64,000 nucleotides of DNA from an uncultured Prevotellaceae bacterium (GTDB lineage Bacteria > Bacteroidota > Bacteroidia > Bacteroidales > Bacteroidaceae): positions 108,011 to 172,010 of the forward strand of contig ONJJ01000002.1 in assembly GCA_900318115.1 (NCBI GenBank). The letters run 5' to 3'. Below are positions 48,500 to 57,670 of the stretch, piece after piece (within the stretch, counting starts at the first letter, position 1; each line of letters begins with the position of its first letter). The notes below the pieces were generated by a model. It was not told the origin of the DNA. It saw only the letters and a list, made by a program, of their open reading frames with translations, and searched no databases. A program made the position numbers and the translations under genes.

Positions 48500-49993
48500 A
48501 TGGTCACATTCTCAGTTGCCCTCGTAGCCCTCTTGGTGGGCTATCTCCTCTACGGAGTTTTTGTGGAAAAAGTTTTTGGCGTGCAGCCCGACCGCGAGAC
48601 GCCCTCCTACCGCCTGAAGGACGGTGTGGACTACATCCCGATGCCTACGTGGCGCGTCTATCTCATTCAGTTCCTGAACATTGCAGGCACGGGTCCCATT
48701 TTCGGCGCCATAATGGGTATTCTCTTCGGTCCTGCCGCCTACCTGTGGATTGTCTTCGGCTGCATCTTTATGGGTGCTGTTCATGATTATCTCTGCGGCA
48801 TGATTTCGCTGCGTCAGGACGGTGCATCGCTGCCCGAGATGGTCGGTAATGAGCTGGGCAACGGCGCGCGTCAGGCCATGCGCGTGCTGTCCATCGTCCT
48901 GCTGGTGCTGGTCGGCACGGTCTTCGTCACCACTTCAGCGGGCCTGCTGTCCACGATGACCGACGGCGCCTGGGGCCTGGACTACACGGCTTGGCGCTGG
49001 GTGTGGCTGGGTTTCGTGTTCCTCTACTGTGTGCTGGCCACGCTATTGCCCATCGACACGCTCATCGGTCGCCTCTATCCTCTCTTCGGTGCCGCGCTGC
49101 TGATTATGGCTTTGGGCGTGGGCTTCGGCCTCTTCACGGAGAACGGTCTGCTGCCGGAACTGACTGACGCGCCGTTCACGAGCCATCATCCCAAGGGCCT
49201 GCCCATCTTCCCCTTCCTCTGCATCACCATCGCCTGCGGCGCCATCAGCGGTTTCCACGGCACGCAGTCGCCCCTTATGTCGCGCTGCCTGGAGAACGAG
49301 CGTCGCGGCCGTTGCGTCTTCTACGGCGCAATGATCACCGAGGGTGTCGTGGCTCTGATCTGGGCAGCCGCTGCCATCAAGTTCGCCAGTGCCTTCGGTG
49401 CCAGTCCGGATCATCCCGATGGCTCGCCCGAAGCCTATGGGAACCTGATGCAACTGCTGACGGACGACGGCAACACCTCCAGCAACCCCGCCCTGCTCGT
49501 GAATATGATTTGTTCTACGTGGATGGGTCGCATCGGTGCCATCCTGGCCGTACTGGGTGTGGTGGCAGCACCCATCACCTCCGGCGACACCGCTTATCGC
49601 AGTGCCCGCCTGATTGTGGCAGACTTCATGCACCTGAACCAGCAGAAGATTGCCAACCGCCTGGTGCTGGCCCTGCCGCTGTTCGCCATCTCGGCAGCCT
49701 TGGTTTTCGTGGACTTCGACGTGCTTTGGCGCTACTTCGCCTGGACGAACCAGACGCTGGCCACGTGCTTCCTCTGGACGGCGGCTGTGTGGCTCCTGAA
49801 CCACGGCCGCAACAGCTGGATTGCGTTCCTGCCTGCGGTGTTCATGACCGTGGTCGTCACCAGCTACATCCTCGCTGCTCCCGAGGGCTTCCAGTTGCCG
49901 CACACGCCCAGCCTGATTGCGGGGGCTGTGCTGGCCTTCGTCCTGGCCGTCTGGTTCCTGAAGTATAAGAAGGAGAAAGAGCAGTTGGGGTGA
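48500..49993 (+). CDS. cstA: CstA-family transporter
   Basis: 497 residues with about 12-13 membrane helices. QFLNIAGTGPIFGAIMGILFGPAAYLWIVFG and GAVHDYLCGMISLRQDGASLPEM are the conserved CstA signatures, with GFHGTQSPLMSRCLENE and TSGDTAYRSARLIVAD further on. The family imports pyruvate or peptides under carbon starvation. This is the shorter form (E. coli CstA has about 700). The preceding 150 bases are a purine-rich AT tract with no element recognised. Confidence 0.88.
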   Translation: MVTFSVALVALLVGYLLYGVFVEKVFGVQPDRETPSYRLKDGVDYIPMPTWRVYLIQFLNIAGTGPIFGAIMGILFGPAAYLWIVFGCIFMGAVHDYLCGMISLRQDGASLPEMVGNELGNGARQAMRVLSIVLLVLVGTVFVTTSAGLLSTMTDGAWGLDYTAWRWVWLGFVFLYCVLATLLPIDTLIGRLYPLFGAALLIMALGVGFGLFTENGLLPELTDAPFTSHHPKGLPIFPFLCITIACGAISGFHGTQSPLMSRCLENERRGRCVFYGAMITEGVVALIWAAAAIKFASAFGASPDHPDGSPEAYGNLMQLLTDDGNTSSNPALLVNMICSTWMGRIGAILAVLGVVAAPITSGDTAYRSARLIVADFMHLNQQKIANRLVLALPLFAISAALVFVDFDVLWRYFAWTNQTLATCFLWTAAVWLLNHGRNSWIAFLPAVFMTVVVTSYILAAPEGFQLPHTPSLIAGAVLAFVLAVWFLKYKKEKEQLG

Positions 49994-50068
49994 TGGGGTT
50001 AATGGGTCTAATGGGGCTCATGGGTCTAATGGGTCCAATGGGGCTCATGGGTCTAATGGGCCTTATGG
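49993..50068. repeat. Short tandem repeat after cstA
   Basis: A 9- to 12-bp theme (ATGGGTCTA, ATGGGGCTC) repeated about eight times directly behind the cstA stop. Non-coding. Confidence 0.75.
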
Positions 50069-50134
50069 GTTGCAAATTCAATAATTCTAAGTTAAACCAA
50101 GCACTATTAATCCAGCTCTATTAAACCAAGCACA

Positions 50135-50797
50135 ATGAAACAGATTCTTCCATTCCTGACCGCTGCCGCCATCGCCCTCTCGGCCTGCGGCGCCAAGACC
50201 GCTTCCAGCGAACAATCCACTGATTCCATAACTCAAAACGAAACTCCAATGAAGACAATCTACGACTTCACCGTCAAAGACAAGAAAAAGAATGACGTCA
50301 GCCTCGCCCAGTTCAAGGGTCAGGTGCTGCTCGTCGTCAACACCGCCAGCCGCTGTGGTTTCACTCCCCAGTATGAGGCCCTGGAGGCTATGTACGAGCG
50401 CCTGCATGAGCGCGGGCTGGAGATTTTGGACTTCCCCTGCAACCAGTTCGGCCAGCAGGCTCCCGGCACCGATGAGGAAATCACTCAGTTCTGCCAGCTC
50501 ACCTATGGCACCAAGTTCCCTCAGTTTGCCAAGGCCGACGTCAATGGCGAGAATGAGATGCCTCTCTACACCTGGCTGAAGGAGCAGAAGGGCTTCGAAG
50601 GCTTCGACGAGGGCAACCAGCTCACGCCGCTGCTGAACGACATGCTGGCCAAGGCTGACCCCGATTTCGCCCAGAAGCCTGACATCAAATGGAACTTCAC
50701 CAAGTTCCTCATCGACCGCGAGGGCAACGTCGTGGCTCGCTTCGAGCCCACTCATGACATGGCCGACGTGGAGGCACAGGTGGAGAAACTGCTCTGA
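50135..50797 (+). CDS. Lipoprotein glutathione peroxidase-like thiol peroxidase
   Basis: 220 residues. The lipobox LSAC (C18) predicts an outer-layer lipoprotein. The peroxidatic Cys is C74 in VVNTASRCGFTPQYEALE, with DFPCNQFGQQAPGTDEEI and the W of the family's KWNFTKFLID block, as in bacterial glutathione peroxidases that actually use thioredoxin. Reduces hydroperoxides in the periplasm or at the membrane. A strong terminator lies 88 bases downstream. Confidence 0.9.
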   Translation: MKQILPFLTAAAIALSACGAKTASSEQSTDSITQNETPMKTIYDFTVKDKKKNDVSLAQFKGQVLLVVNTASRCGFTPQYEALEAMYERLHERGLEILDFPCNQFGQQAPGTDEEITQFCQLTYGTKFPQFAKADVNGENEMPLYTWLKEQKGFEGFDEGNQLTPLLNDMLAKADPDFAQKPDIKWNFTKFLIDREGNVVARFEPTHDMADVEAQVEKLL

Positions 50798-50885
50798 CCG
50801 CCACGAACTCCGGGGAACAACCGCTTCCGCAGAAGAACAACCGCTTCCGTGTGAGGCAACTGCCTTCCTCAAAGTCGGAATAACA

Positions 50886-50919
50886 ACAGCCGCCTGCAAG
50901 CGATTTTGCAGGCGGCTGT
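50886..50919. terminator. Terminator, 14-bp perfect stem
   Basis: ACAGCCGCCTGCAA (50886-50899) pairs with TTGCAGGCGGCTGT (50906-50919), then ATTATTTGT. Between convergent genes. Confidence 0.8.
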
Positions 50920-50983
50920 ATTATTTGTCGTATTCTGCGCTTGGGCGGGGAGTGTCCGGCGCCCGGCAAGGGGCGACAGGCGC

Positions 50984-52975
50984 TTACAGCGGATGGTACT
51001 GCACGAAGGCTTCCATGGCCTCGTAGGCAGCCAGACCGAGGTTGTTGTAGAGCTCGGCGGTGGCATGGTTGCGGTCCTCGGCGCGTTGCCAGAACAGGCG
51101 CTCGTCGTTGCCCAGGAAGGGTGCGGACTCCATCTGGCTGGCGTGCTTGAGGATGGCGTTGCGCTTGGTGCGCAGCTCCTCGGGGCTGATGGGCACAGCC
51201 ATCTCGATGTGCTCAATCTCCCATTCGGCCCATGCACCGCGATACATCCAGATGCGGCAGTCCTTCAGCCATTGTGCTCCGGCTTCCTTCTCGATGTCGA
51301 TGGCAGCCAGCACGGCGTCGGTGCAGACACGGTGTGTGCCGTGAGGGTCGGCCAAGTCGCCGGCGACGAAGATCTGATGGGGCTTCACCTCGCGCAGCAG
51401 GTTGAGGACAATCTCCACGTCGGCCTCGGAAATGGGGTTCTTCTGGATGCGGCCCGTCTCGTAGAACGGCAGGTTCAGGAAGTGGACGCGCTCGAGGGGG
51501 ATACCGCTGTACATAGATGCCATGCGTGCCTCGCCGCGGCGGATGAGACCTTTCACTTCCAGGATGTCGCGGGTGTCGAAGTCCTCGGGTTTCTTCTTGT
51601 TGATGAAGTCGATGAACTCCTTGAAGCGAGCGTTGATGACTTCGTTCTTGCCTTCGTCGAAGAGTTCGTTGAAGCCGCGGATGAAGTGCATGAAGCGGAA
51701 CACCTCCTCGTCGCCGACGGCGATGTTTCCGGAGGTCTCGTAGGCCACGTGGACTTCATGTTTCTGCTTCACCAGACGCTGCAGGGTGCCACCCATGGAG
51801 ATGACGTCGTCGTCGGGGTGCGGCGAGAAGATGATGACACGCTTCTGGGCGGGCTTGGCGCGCTCCGGGCGATTGCTGTCGTCGGCGTTTGGCTTGCCGC
51901 CAGGCCATCCGGTGATGGTGTGCTGCAGGTCGTTGAAGATCTTGATGTTCACCTCGTAGGCAGAGCCGTAGATGGCCAGCAGTTCGCCCAGCCCGTGCTC
52001 GTTGTAGTCTTTGTTGGTGAGCTTCAGGATGGGTTTTCCCGTCTGTTGGCAGAGCCATACGATGGCGGAGCGGATAAGCTTGTCGTTCCAGTCGCATGAT
52101 GTCACGAGCCAGGGGCGACGGATGCGGGTGAGGTTGGCCGCGCTGGAGAGGTCGAGGACGACCTGCACGTTGCTGTGCATCTGCAGGAAGGTGGCGCTCT
52201 GCTGGTCGGTCATCTCGCCTTCCACGGCAGCCTTGATGACCTCGGCTTTCTCCTCGCCCCAGGCCAGGAGGTAGATCTTGCGCGCCTTGCGGATGGTGCT
52301 GACGCCCATGGTGATGGCGCAGACGGGCACGTTCTGTTCGTTGCCGAAGACCTTGACGGCCTCGTTGCGGCTGGTGGGGTCGAGCAGGACCAGACGTGTG
52401 TGGCTGTTGCGCTGGGAACCGGTGACGTTCAGGGCGATGTTGCCCATGCGTCCTATGCCGAGCAGGCAGATGTCAATGCCCCCCATATCCTCGATGAGTT
52501 TCTCGTAGGCCATGCAGTGCTCGTTCACGCGCTCCTGGGGCGTGGTGCCGTCGAGAGGATAGATATTCTGCGAGGGGATGTCCACGCGGTCGAAGAACTG
52601 CTCCTTCAGGATCTTCAGGTTCGACTGTACGCTGTCTGCCGGCAGGGGGTAGTATTCGTAGGAGACGAAGACGACCACGTTGGCAAAGCTCAGTCCTTCT
52701 TCATCGTGCATACGCACGAGCTGGTTGAAGACTTCCGTCAGAGTGGCACCGCCGGAGAAGCAAATGGTGCAGGCACGGATTTCGCGCTGTCGCTGGCGAA
52801 TGGTGGCAGCCACCTTCAGAGCCACTTCTATGGCTCCTTCTTCCGCCGTGGCATAGATGTCAGTAGGCAGTTTCTCGAAACGGGTGAGCACGGAACGCTC
52901 GATGTTGCCGCCAGGGCGATAGTAGCGCGGCGACACGCGGTCAAGGGTGATTTGTGAACTAAGGTTGGTTTTCAT
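50984..52975 (-). CDS. NagB-like/LmbE-like fusion protein
   Basis: 663 residues. Residues about 30-290 have the glucosamine-6-phosphate deaminase fold (ICFSGGATLTEVFNQL, VCAITMGVSTIRKARKIYLLAWGEEKA). From about 370, RVIIFSPHPDDDVISMGG and AGDLADPHGTHRVC are the zinc motifs of LmbE/PIG-L deacetylases. This two-domain protein is common in Bacteroidetes and is normally called NagB. Here the NagB catalytic loop, GxGxDGHIAFNEPGS in the family, reads GIGRMGNIALNVTGS (173-187), changing the D, H and E. Deaminase activity is thus doubtful; the deacetylase half looks intact. Lies 40 bases after the OMP gene, probably one operon. Confidence 0.85.
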   Translation of the reverse strand: MKTNLSSQITLDRVSPRYYRPGGNIERSVLTRFEKLPTDIYATAEEGAIEVALKVAATIRQRQREIRACTICFSGGATLTEVFNQLVRMHDEEGLSFANVVVFVSYEYYPLPADSVQSNLKILKEQFFDRVDIPSQNIYPLDGTTPQERVNEHCMAYEKLIEDMGGIDICLLGIGRMGNIALNVTGSQRNSHTRLVLLDPTSRNEAVKVFGNEQNVPVCAITMGVSTIRKARKIYLLAWGEEKAEVIKAAVEGEMTDQQSATFLQMHSNVQVVLDLSSAANLTRIRRPWLVTSCDWNDKLIRSAIVWLCQQTGKPILKLTNKDYNEHGLGELLAIYGSAYEVNIKIFNDLQHTITGWPGGKPNADDSNRPERAKPAQKRVIIFSPHPDDDVISMGGTLQRLVKQKHEVHVAYETSGNIAVGDEEVFRFMHFIRGFNELFDEGKNEVINARFKEFIDFINKKKPEDFDTRDILEVKGLIRRGEARMASMYSGIPLERVHFLNLPFYETGRIQKNPISEADVEIVLNLLREVKPHQIFVAGDLADPHGTHRVCTDAVLAAIDIEKEAGAQWLKDCRIWMYRGAWAEWEIEHIEMAVPISPEELRTKRNAILKHASQMESAPFLGNDERLFWQRAEDRNHATAELYNNLGLAAYEAMEAFVQYHPL

Positions 52976-53015
52976 TATTTAGTTGATTATTATAGGGAAA
53001 TGATTTCCTCGGTCA

Positions 53016-53507
53016 TCAGAAGTACACGCCCACTCCAAGTTTCAGACCGACGGTGGAGGCGTCGGCGAAGTGATCCAGACACATCTTGAAATAGAGCGCG
53101 GGCTCGAGGGTGACGTAGCGGTTCACGAAGAAGGTGTAGCCTACTTCGGGGGTGAGGAAGCCGTGGTTGGACTTGTCATCGCCGGCGTGGCCGTGCTCGT
53201 AGCTGGCCATGAGTCCCAGCGAGAGGCCGTTCTGCTCGATGTAATAGCGCCCGCCGACACCGATCTCGAAATTATCCATGTGTTTGCCGGGATGGTTGTA
53301 GCCGATGCGTCCGAGCACCATCCAGTCCTGTGCCAGGAAGTAACCTCCCGTCAGCTGCACGTTGGCTGTGAAACGGGTGTTCTTGCTGTAGGCCAGGTTC
53401 AGACCTGCCAGCGAGGCGTTGACATACTTCTTACCTGCCTCGAACTGTGCGTTGGCACCGAGGCATACGAGAGCCATCATGAGGCTCAGAAACATTTTCT
53501 TCATCAT
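53016..53507 (-). CDS. Small outer-membrane beta-barrel protein
   Basis: 163 residues with a signal peptide (MKKMFLSLMMALVCLGANAQ). The rest is alternating beta strands (VQLTGGYFLAQDWMVLGRIGYN, IGVGGRYYIEQNGLSLGLMASY) ending in LGVGVYF with the terminal aromatic typical of outer-membrane barrels. Size suggests an eight-stranded barrel. Function unknown. First gene of a probable operon with the NagB-LmbE gene. Confidence 0.8.
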   Translation of the reverse strand: MMKKMFLSLMMALVCLGANAQFEAGKKYVNASLAGLNLAYSKNTRFTANVQLTGGYFLAQDWMVLGRIGYNHPGKHMDNFEIGVGGRYYIEQNGLSLGLMASYEHGHAGDDKSNHGFLTPEVGYTFFVNRYVTLEPALYFKMCLDHFADASTVGLKLGVGVYF

Positions 53508-53552
53508 ATCACTTTTATTTAAGAATTAAGGTAGTTACGGGTTAAACTGCCA

Positions 53553-53584
53553 CAAAGATAATGCCCCTTGGCCGCACGGCCAAA
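53553..53584 (-). promoter_or_regulatory. Promoter of the OMP gene within a palindrome
   Basis: Minus strand TTTG (53581-53584), 20 bases, TATCTTTG (53553-53560); exact consensus. The -33 is part of the palindrome CCCCTTGGCC-GCAC-GGCCAAAGGG (about 53564-53587), which may be an operator or, read the other way, a terminator. Confidence 0.75.
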
Positions 53585-53615
53585 GGGTATGCCGTTTTTT
53601 TAGGTTATTTTAACT

Positions 53616-54590
53616 TTAACGAGCCCAAGATTCCAGCAGACGCACCTCTCTGTTGCCAAAAGCGGTCACCTCGAAGTCTGCAACGGAGGCTGGTATGAGG
53701 CAGGAATTACCGGTGCCCAGCGAGACGGATACGCCACCGGCCTGAATCGTGCAGGCGCCGGAGAGGCAGGAGAGGGTGACGAACGAGTCCTCGGCGAGCA
53801 GGTTGCGGTGGAGCGAGGACGACGTGGCAACCACGTTCACCACGAAGAACGGGCAATCGACGATGCGCACGGCGCCCTCGGCAACGGGCTGGTAGTGGGT
53901 GCGATAGTCGTCATATACCTTATAGTCAATGGCATTGCGAGCCTCCTCGGTATGGAGCTGGCGGGGCTTGCCGTCCAGCCCCAGGCGGTTGTAGTCATAG
54001 AGGCGATAGGTGACGTCCGAACTCTGCTGAATCTCGCAGAGCAGGATGCCGCGGCAGATGGCGTGGACACGTCCGGCCGGAATGAAGAAGACGTCGCCCG
54101 GATGCACCTTGTGGCGCGCCAGCACATCGACGATGCTTCCGTCGGCCACCTTGGCTGCATATTCCTCGGGGCGGATCTGCTTCTTGAAGCCAGCCAGCAG
54201 GGTGGCACCGGGGCGGGCGTCCATCACATACCACATCTCGGTCTTGCCCAACTTGCCGTGGCGGGCTCGGGCGAGCTCGTCGCCCGGGTGGACCTGGATG
54301 GAGAGGTCGCCGGCGGCATCGATGAATTTCACCAGCAGGGGAAATTCCGTTCCGTGGGCCTCGGCGATGTGCTTTCCCATCAGTTCTGCGCCGTAGCGCT
54401 GGACGAGTTCTCCCAGGGTGGAGCCGGCCAGTTCGCCGTTCTGAACCACGGACTCGCTGCCGCGCACGGCGCTGATTTCCCAGCTCTCACCGATATTGCG
54501 TCCGTCGGCAGGCAGACCCTTGAGGGCTTTCAGACGGCTGCCGCCCCAGACGATTTCATGAAGATTCTCTCTGAATAGAAGTGGATACAT
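53616..54590 (-). CDS. manA: Mannose-6-phosphate isomerase, type I
   Basis: 324 residues. FPLLVKFIDAAGDLSIQVHPGDELA, TEMWYVMDARPGA and KVHPGDVFFIPAGRVHAI are the zinc-binding motifs of class I phosphomannose isomerase, which interconverts fructose-6-P and mannose-6-P and feeds GDP-mannose synthesis. Length matches the short Bacteroidetes form. Divergent from gmd, the next GDP-mannose-dependent step. Confidence 0.92.
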   Translation of the reverse strand: MYPLLFRENLHEIVWGGSRLKALKGLPADGRNIGESWEISAVRGSESVVQNGELAGSTLGELVQRYGAELMGKHIAEAHGTEFPLLVKFIDAAGDLSIQVHPGDELARARHGKLGKTEMWYVMDARPGATLLAGFKKQIRPEEYAAKVADGSIVDVLARHKVHPGDVFFIPAGRVHAICRGILLCEIQQSSDVTYRLYDYNRLGLDGKPRQLHTEEARNAIDYKVYDDYRTHYQPVAEGAVRIVDCPFFVVNVVATSSSLHRNLLAEDSFVTLSCLSGACTIQAGGVSVSLGTGNSCLIPASVADFEVTAFGNREVRLLESWAR

Positions 54591-54593
54591 TAT

Positions 54594-54655
54594 TTAGTTT
54601 AGAGTTTAGAGTGTAGAGTAGTTTCTAAGTTTAGAGTGTAGAGGGTAGAGTTTGT
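54594..54655 (-). repeat. TTTAGAG-type repeats in the manA leader
   Basis: AGTTTAGAGTTTAGAGTG and further TTTAGAG/GTAGAG words between the manA start and the -7 element TATCTTTG (minus strand, 54671-54678). Near-identical to the ilvD leader. Confidence 0.7.
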
Positions 54656-54796
54656 GTTCTTTTTCGGCTGCAAAGATACAGCTTTTCGGTGATATCCTGT
54701 GCTTCTTTTTGTGCAAAAGATGTGCGTTTACTGGTCAAAAAGCATGAAAAAACACAGTTTTTGACAGAAAAGGTGGGATTATTGCTCAAGAAACAC

Positions 54797-54804
54797 TATC
54801 TTTG
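54797..54804 (+). promoter_or_regulatory. -7 element of gmd
   Basis: TATCTTTG; no good -33 at the usual distance. ATG at 54836. Confidence 0.45.
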
Positions 54805-54835
54805 TGCCCAATTATAAGAAGGTAACACCCCTTAC

Positions 54836-55972
54836 ATGGAAAGAAAAGTAGCACTCATCACCGGAGTCACCGGACAGGACGGCTCGTTCCTCTCTGAGTT
54901 TCTTCTGGACAAAGGATATGATGTCCACGGCATCATTCGCCGTTCGAGCGTGGATTTCCGCGAACGCATAGCTCACCTCGAAGGGCGTCCTCATTTTCAT
55001 CTTCACTACGGCGACCTCGGCGACTCGATGTCCATCATGCAAGTCGTGGGCAAGGTCCGTCCCACGGAAATCTATAACCTCGCCGCACAGAGCCACGTTC
55101 AGGTGAGTTTCGATGCCCCGGAGTTCACGGCCAACGTCGATGCCACGGGCGTGCTGCGCGTGCTGGAGGCCGTGCGCCTCTGTGGACTCTCGGATTCCTG
55201 TCGCATCTATCAAGCCTCCACCTCCGAACTCTACGGCAAGGTGGAGCAGGTGCCGCAGAACGAGCAGACTCCCTTCCACCCCTATTCGCCCTACGCCGTG
55301 GCCAAGTTGTATGGCTTCTGGATCGTCAAGGAATACCGCGAGGCATACAATATGTACTGTTGTTCGGGAATCCTCTTCAACCACGAAAGCGAACGTCGCG
55401 GCGAGACTTTCGTCACTCGCAAGATCACACTCGCCGCTGCCCGCATCGCTCAGGGCACCCAGGAGAAACTCTACCTGGGCAACCTGTCCAGCTTGCGTGA
55501 CTGGGGTTACGCGCGCGACTACATTGAATGTATGTGGCTCATCCTCCAGCAGCCGAAGCCCGAGGACTTTGTCATTGCAACGGGTGAGCAGCACAGCGTG
55601 CGTGAGTTCTGCCAGTTGGCCTTCCGGCGGGCTGGTATAGAACTGGAATTTCAGGGTGAGGGAGCTGAGGAGAAAGGCGTCTGCGTCGGCGTCCGTCCGG
55701 ACAGCCCTGCGGCCCGCCTTGCATCGTCGCTCCAAGGAAAGGTGCTCGTGGAGGTGTCCCCAGACTTCTACAGGCCCACGGACGTTGTCAACCTCTGGGG
55801 CGACCCTTCGAAGGCGCGCCGACAGCTGGGATGGGATCCGCAGCGAACGACCTTCGAACAACTCGTCAACCTCATGACCGACCACGATATGGCCAAGGTG
55901 GCTGCCGACAGCGCTGCTGCCCACGTCCGCACCAACCTCGCCGAGTACCTTGAGAAAGGTATCGTGAAGTGA
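54836..55972 (+). CDS. gmd: GDP-mannose 4,6-dehydratase
   Basis: 378 residues. NAD(P)-binding [46 protein letters not shown] and the [17 protein letters not shown] active-site Y-x3-K region identify Gmd of the extended SDR family. It makes GDP-4-keto-6-deoxymannose, precursor of GDP-fucose or GDP-rhamnose for surface glycans. No fcl/wcaG gene follows. Ends typical of the family ([18 protein letters not shown]). Confidence 0.95.
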   Translation: MERKVALITGVTGQDGSFLSEFLLDKGYDVHGIIRRSSVDFRERIAHLEGRPHFHLHYGDLGDSMSIMQVVGKVRPTEIYNLAAQSHVQVSFDAPEFTANVDATGVLRVLEAVRLCGLSDSCRIYQASTSELYGKVEQVPQNEQTPFHPYSPYAVAKLYGFWIVKEYREAYNMYCCSGILFNHESERRGETFVTRKITLAAARIAQGTQEKLYLGNLSSLRDWGYARDYIECMWLILQQPKPEDFVIATGEQHSVREFCQLAFRRAGIELEFQGEGAEEKGVCVGVRPDSPAARLASSLQGKVLVEVSPDFYRPTDVVNLWGDPSKARRQLGWDPQRTTFEQLVNLMTDHDMAKVAADSAAAHVRTNLAEYLEKGIVK

Positions 55973-56069
55973 GTGGCCCGAAGGTCCTTCGCTCAGCGAA
56001 GCCGTCGAAGGCGCCGAGCGGTGAGCCTGGCATCAGATCTTTTGAAATTTCACATTTAACATAAACATT

Positions 56070-57584
56070 ATGAAAAAAGCCCTTGCACTCTGTGCCTTAT
56101 TATTCATTCTTCATCTGTCATTCTTCAGTACCTCTGCCTCAGCCCAACTGCCGCAGACACCCAAGCGCGAGTTCCGTGGAGCCTGGATTCAGGCTGTCAA
56201 CGGACAATGGCAAGGCCAGGGACGCGACCGCATGCAGGCAGAACTGATCCGCGAGCTCAATGCCCTGCAAGCCGACGGAATCAACGTCATCCTCTTCCAG
56301 TGCCGAGTGGAAGGCGATGCGCTCTACGCCAGCCAGCTCGAACCCTGGAGCCGCTACCTCACCGGGCAGCAGGGAACGCCCCCATCGCCCTACTGGGACC
56401 CCCTGGAATGGATGGTCAACGAGTGCCACGCCCGGGGAATGGAACTGCATGCCTGGATCAATCCCTACCGCGCCAAGACCAAAGGCACCACGGCCCTGGC
56501 CACCACGCACTATGCCATCCAGCACCCTGACCGCTGTTTCCACTATGGCGACCTGATGATCTTCGACCCGGGTCTGCCCGAGAACCGCAACTTCATCTGC
56601 CAGGTGGCGCAGGACATCGTCAGCCGCTATGACGTCGATGGCCTTCATATCGATGACTATTTCTATCCTTACCCCGTGGCCGGCGAGGTCATCCCCGATG
56701 ATGCCGCCTATGCGGCCTATGGTCAGGGCCTCAGCCGCGAGGATTGGCGCCGGCAGAACGTGAACCTCTTCATCCGTCAGCTGCGTGATGCCATCCGTGC
56801 CGTCAAGCCTTGGGTGAAATTCGGCGTCTCGCCCTTCGGCATCTATAGAAACCAGCGCTCGTGGGCTGGCGGCTCGAAGACAAATGGCTTGCAGAACTAT
56901 GATGACCTCTATGCCGACGTGCTCCTGTGGGTGCGCGAGGGCTGGGTGGACTACAACGTTCCTCAGATATATTGGGAGATCGGTCATACTGCTGCCGACT
57001 ACGATGAACTCATCCATTGGTGGAGCCAGAATTGCACCGAGCGCCCGCTCATCATCGGACAGGACGTCGATCGCACCGTAGCCAAGACCGACCCCAAAAA
57101 TCCCGCACAGCACCAGATGGCAGCCAAGATGGCTCTCCAGCGCGGGCTGCCGGGCATCAGTGGCAGCTGTCAGTGGTATGCCCGTGCGGTGGCCGACGAC
57201 AGAGGTGGCTACGGAACCTCACTCCGGACAATCTACCACACTCGTCCGGCCTTGCAGCCTTTGATGCCTTGGATCGACAAGAAGACACCCGGCAAACCCC
57301 GCAAAGTCAAAGCCGTGCGGATGGATGATGGAACGCTACACCTCTTCTGGACGGCACCTAAGGCAAAGACGGAGATGGATGTCGCACGCCAATACGCTGT
57401 CTATGTCTTCCCCAAGGGTATGAAGGTGGATCTCAATAATATGAATCAACTCGTGTGCGTCACTCCTGAGACGCACATCCAATTGCCTTACTCCACCGGA
57501 GAGACCAAGTGGACTTATGTCGTCACTGCGCTGGACCGCTTGCAGAACGAATCCAAGGGCGTGAAGGAGAAGGTGAAACTGTGA
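56070..57584 (+). CDS. Exported GHL10 (YngK/YddW-like) glycosidase-like protein
   Basis: 504 residues with a signal peptide (about 1-26, SASAQ). KREFRGAWIQAVNGQWQG, GINVILFQCRVEGDALYAS, HAWINPYRAK and VDGLHIDDYFYPYP match the glycosyl-hydrolase-like 10 family (PF02638), a TIM barrel with probable acidic catalytic residues; activity on peptidoglycan or related glycans has been proposed for relatives. The C-terminal 110 residues (PGKPRKVKAVRMDDGTLHLFWTAP) form an FN3-like domain. Confidence 0.85.
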   Translation: MKKALALCALLFILHLSFFSTSASAQLPQTPKREFRGAWIQAVNGQWQGQGRDRMQAELIRELNALQADGINVILFQCRVEGDALYASQLEPWSRYLTGQQGTPPSPYWDPLEWMVNECHARGMELHAWINPYRAKTKGTTALATTHYAIQHPDRCFHYGDLMIFDPGLPENRNFICQVAQDIVSRYDVDGLHIDDYFYPYPVAGEVIPDDAAYAAYGQGLSREDWRRQNVNLFIRQLRDAIRAVKPWVKFGVSPFGIYRNQRSWAGGSKTNGLQNYDDLYADVLLWVREGWVDYNVPQIYWEIGHTAADYDELIHWWSQNCTERPLIIGQDVDRTVAKTDPKNPAQHQMAAKMALQRGLPGISGSCQWYARAVADDRGGYGTSLRTIYHTRPALQPLMPWIDKKTPGKPRKVKAVRMDDGTLHLFWTAPKAKTEMDVARQYAVYVFPKGMKVDLNNMNQLVCVTPETHIQLPYSTGETKWTYVVTALDRLQNESKGVKEKVKL

Positions 57585-57670
57585 AGCATTTGTAGTTCAA
57601 AAGTTCTTGAAGTCTCAAGCGAACAAGTTCGAGCGCAAGGTTCTTCAGTTCAAAGTATAAAATTCAAAAG

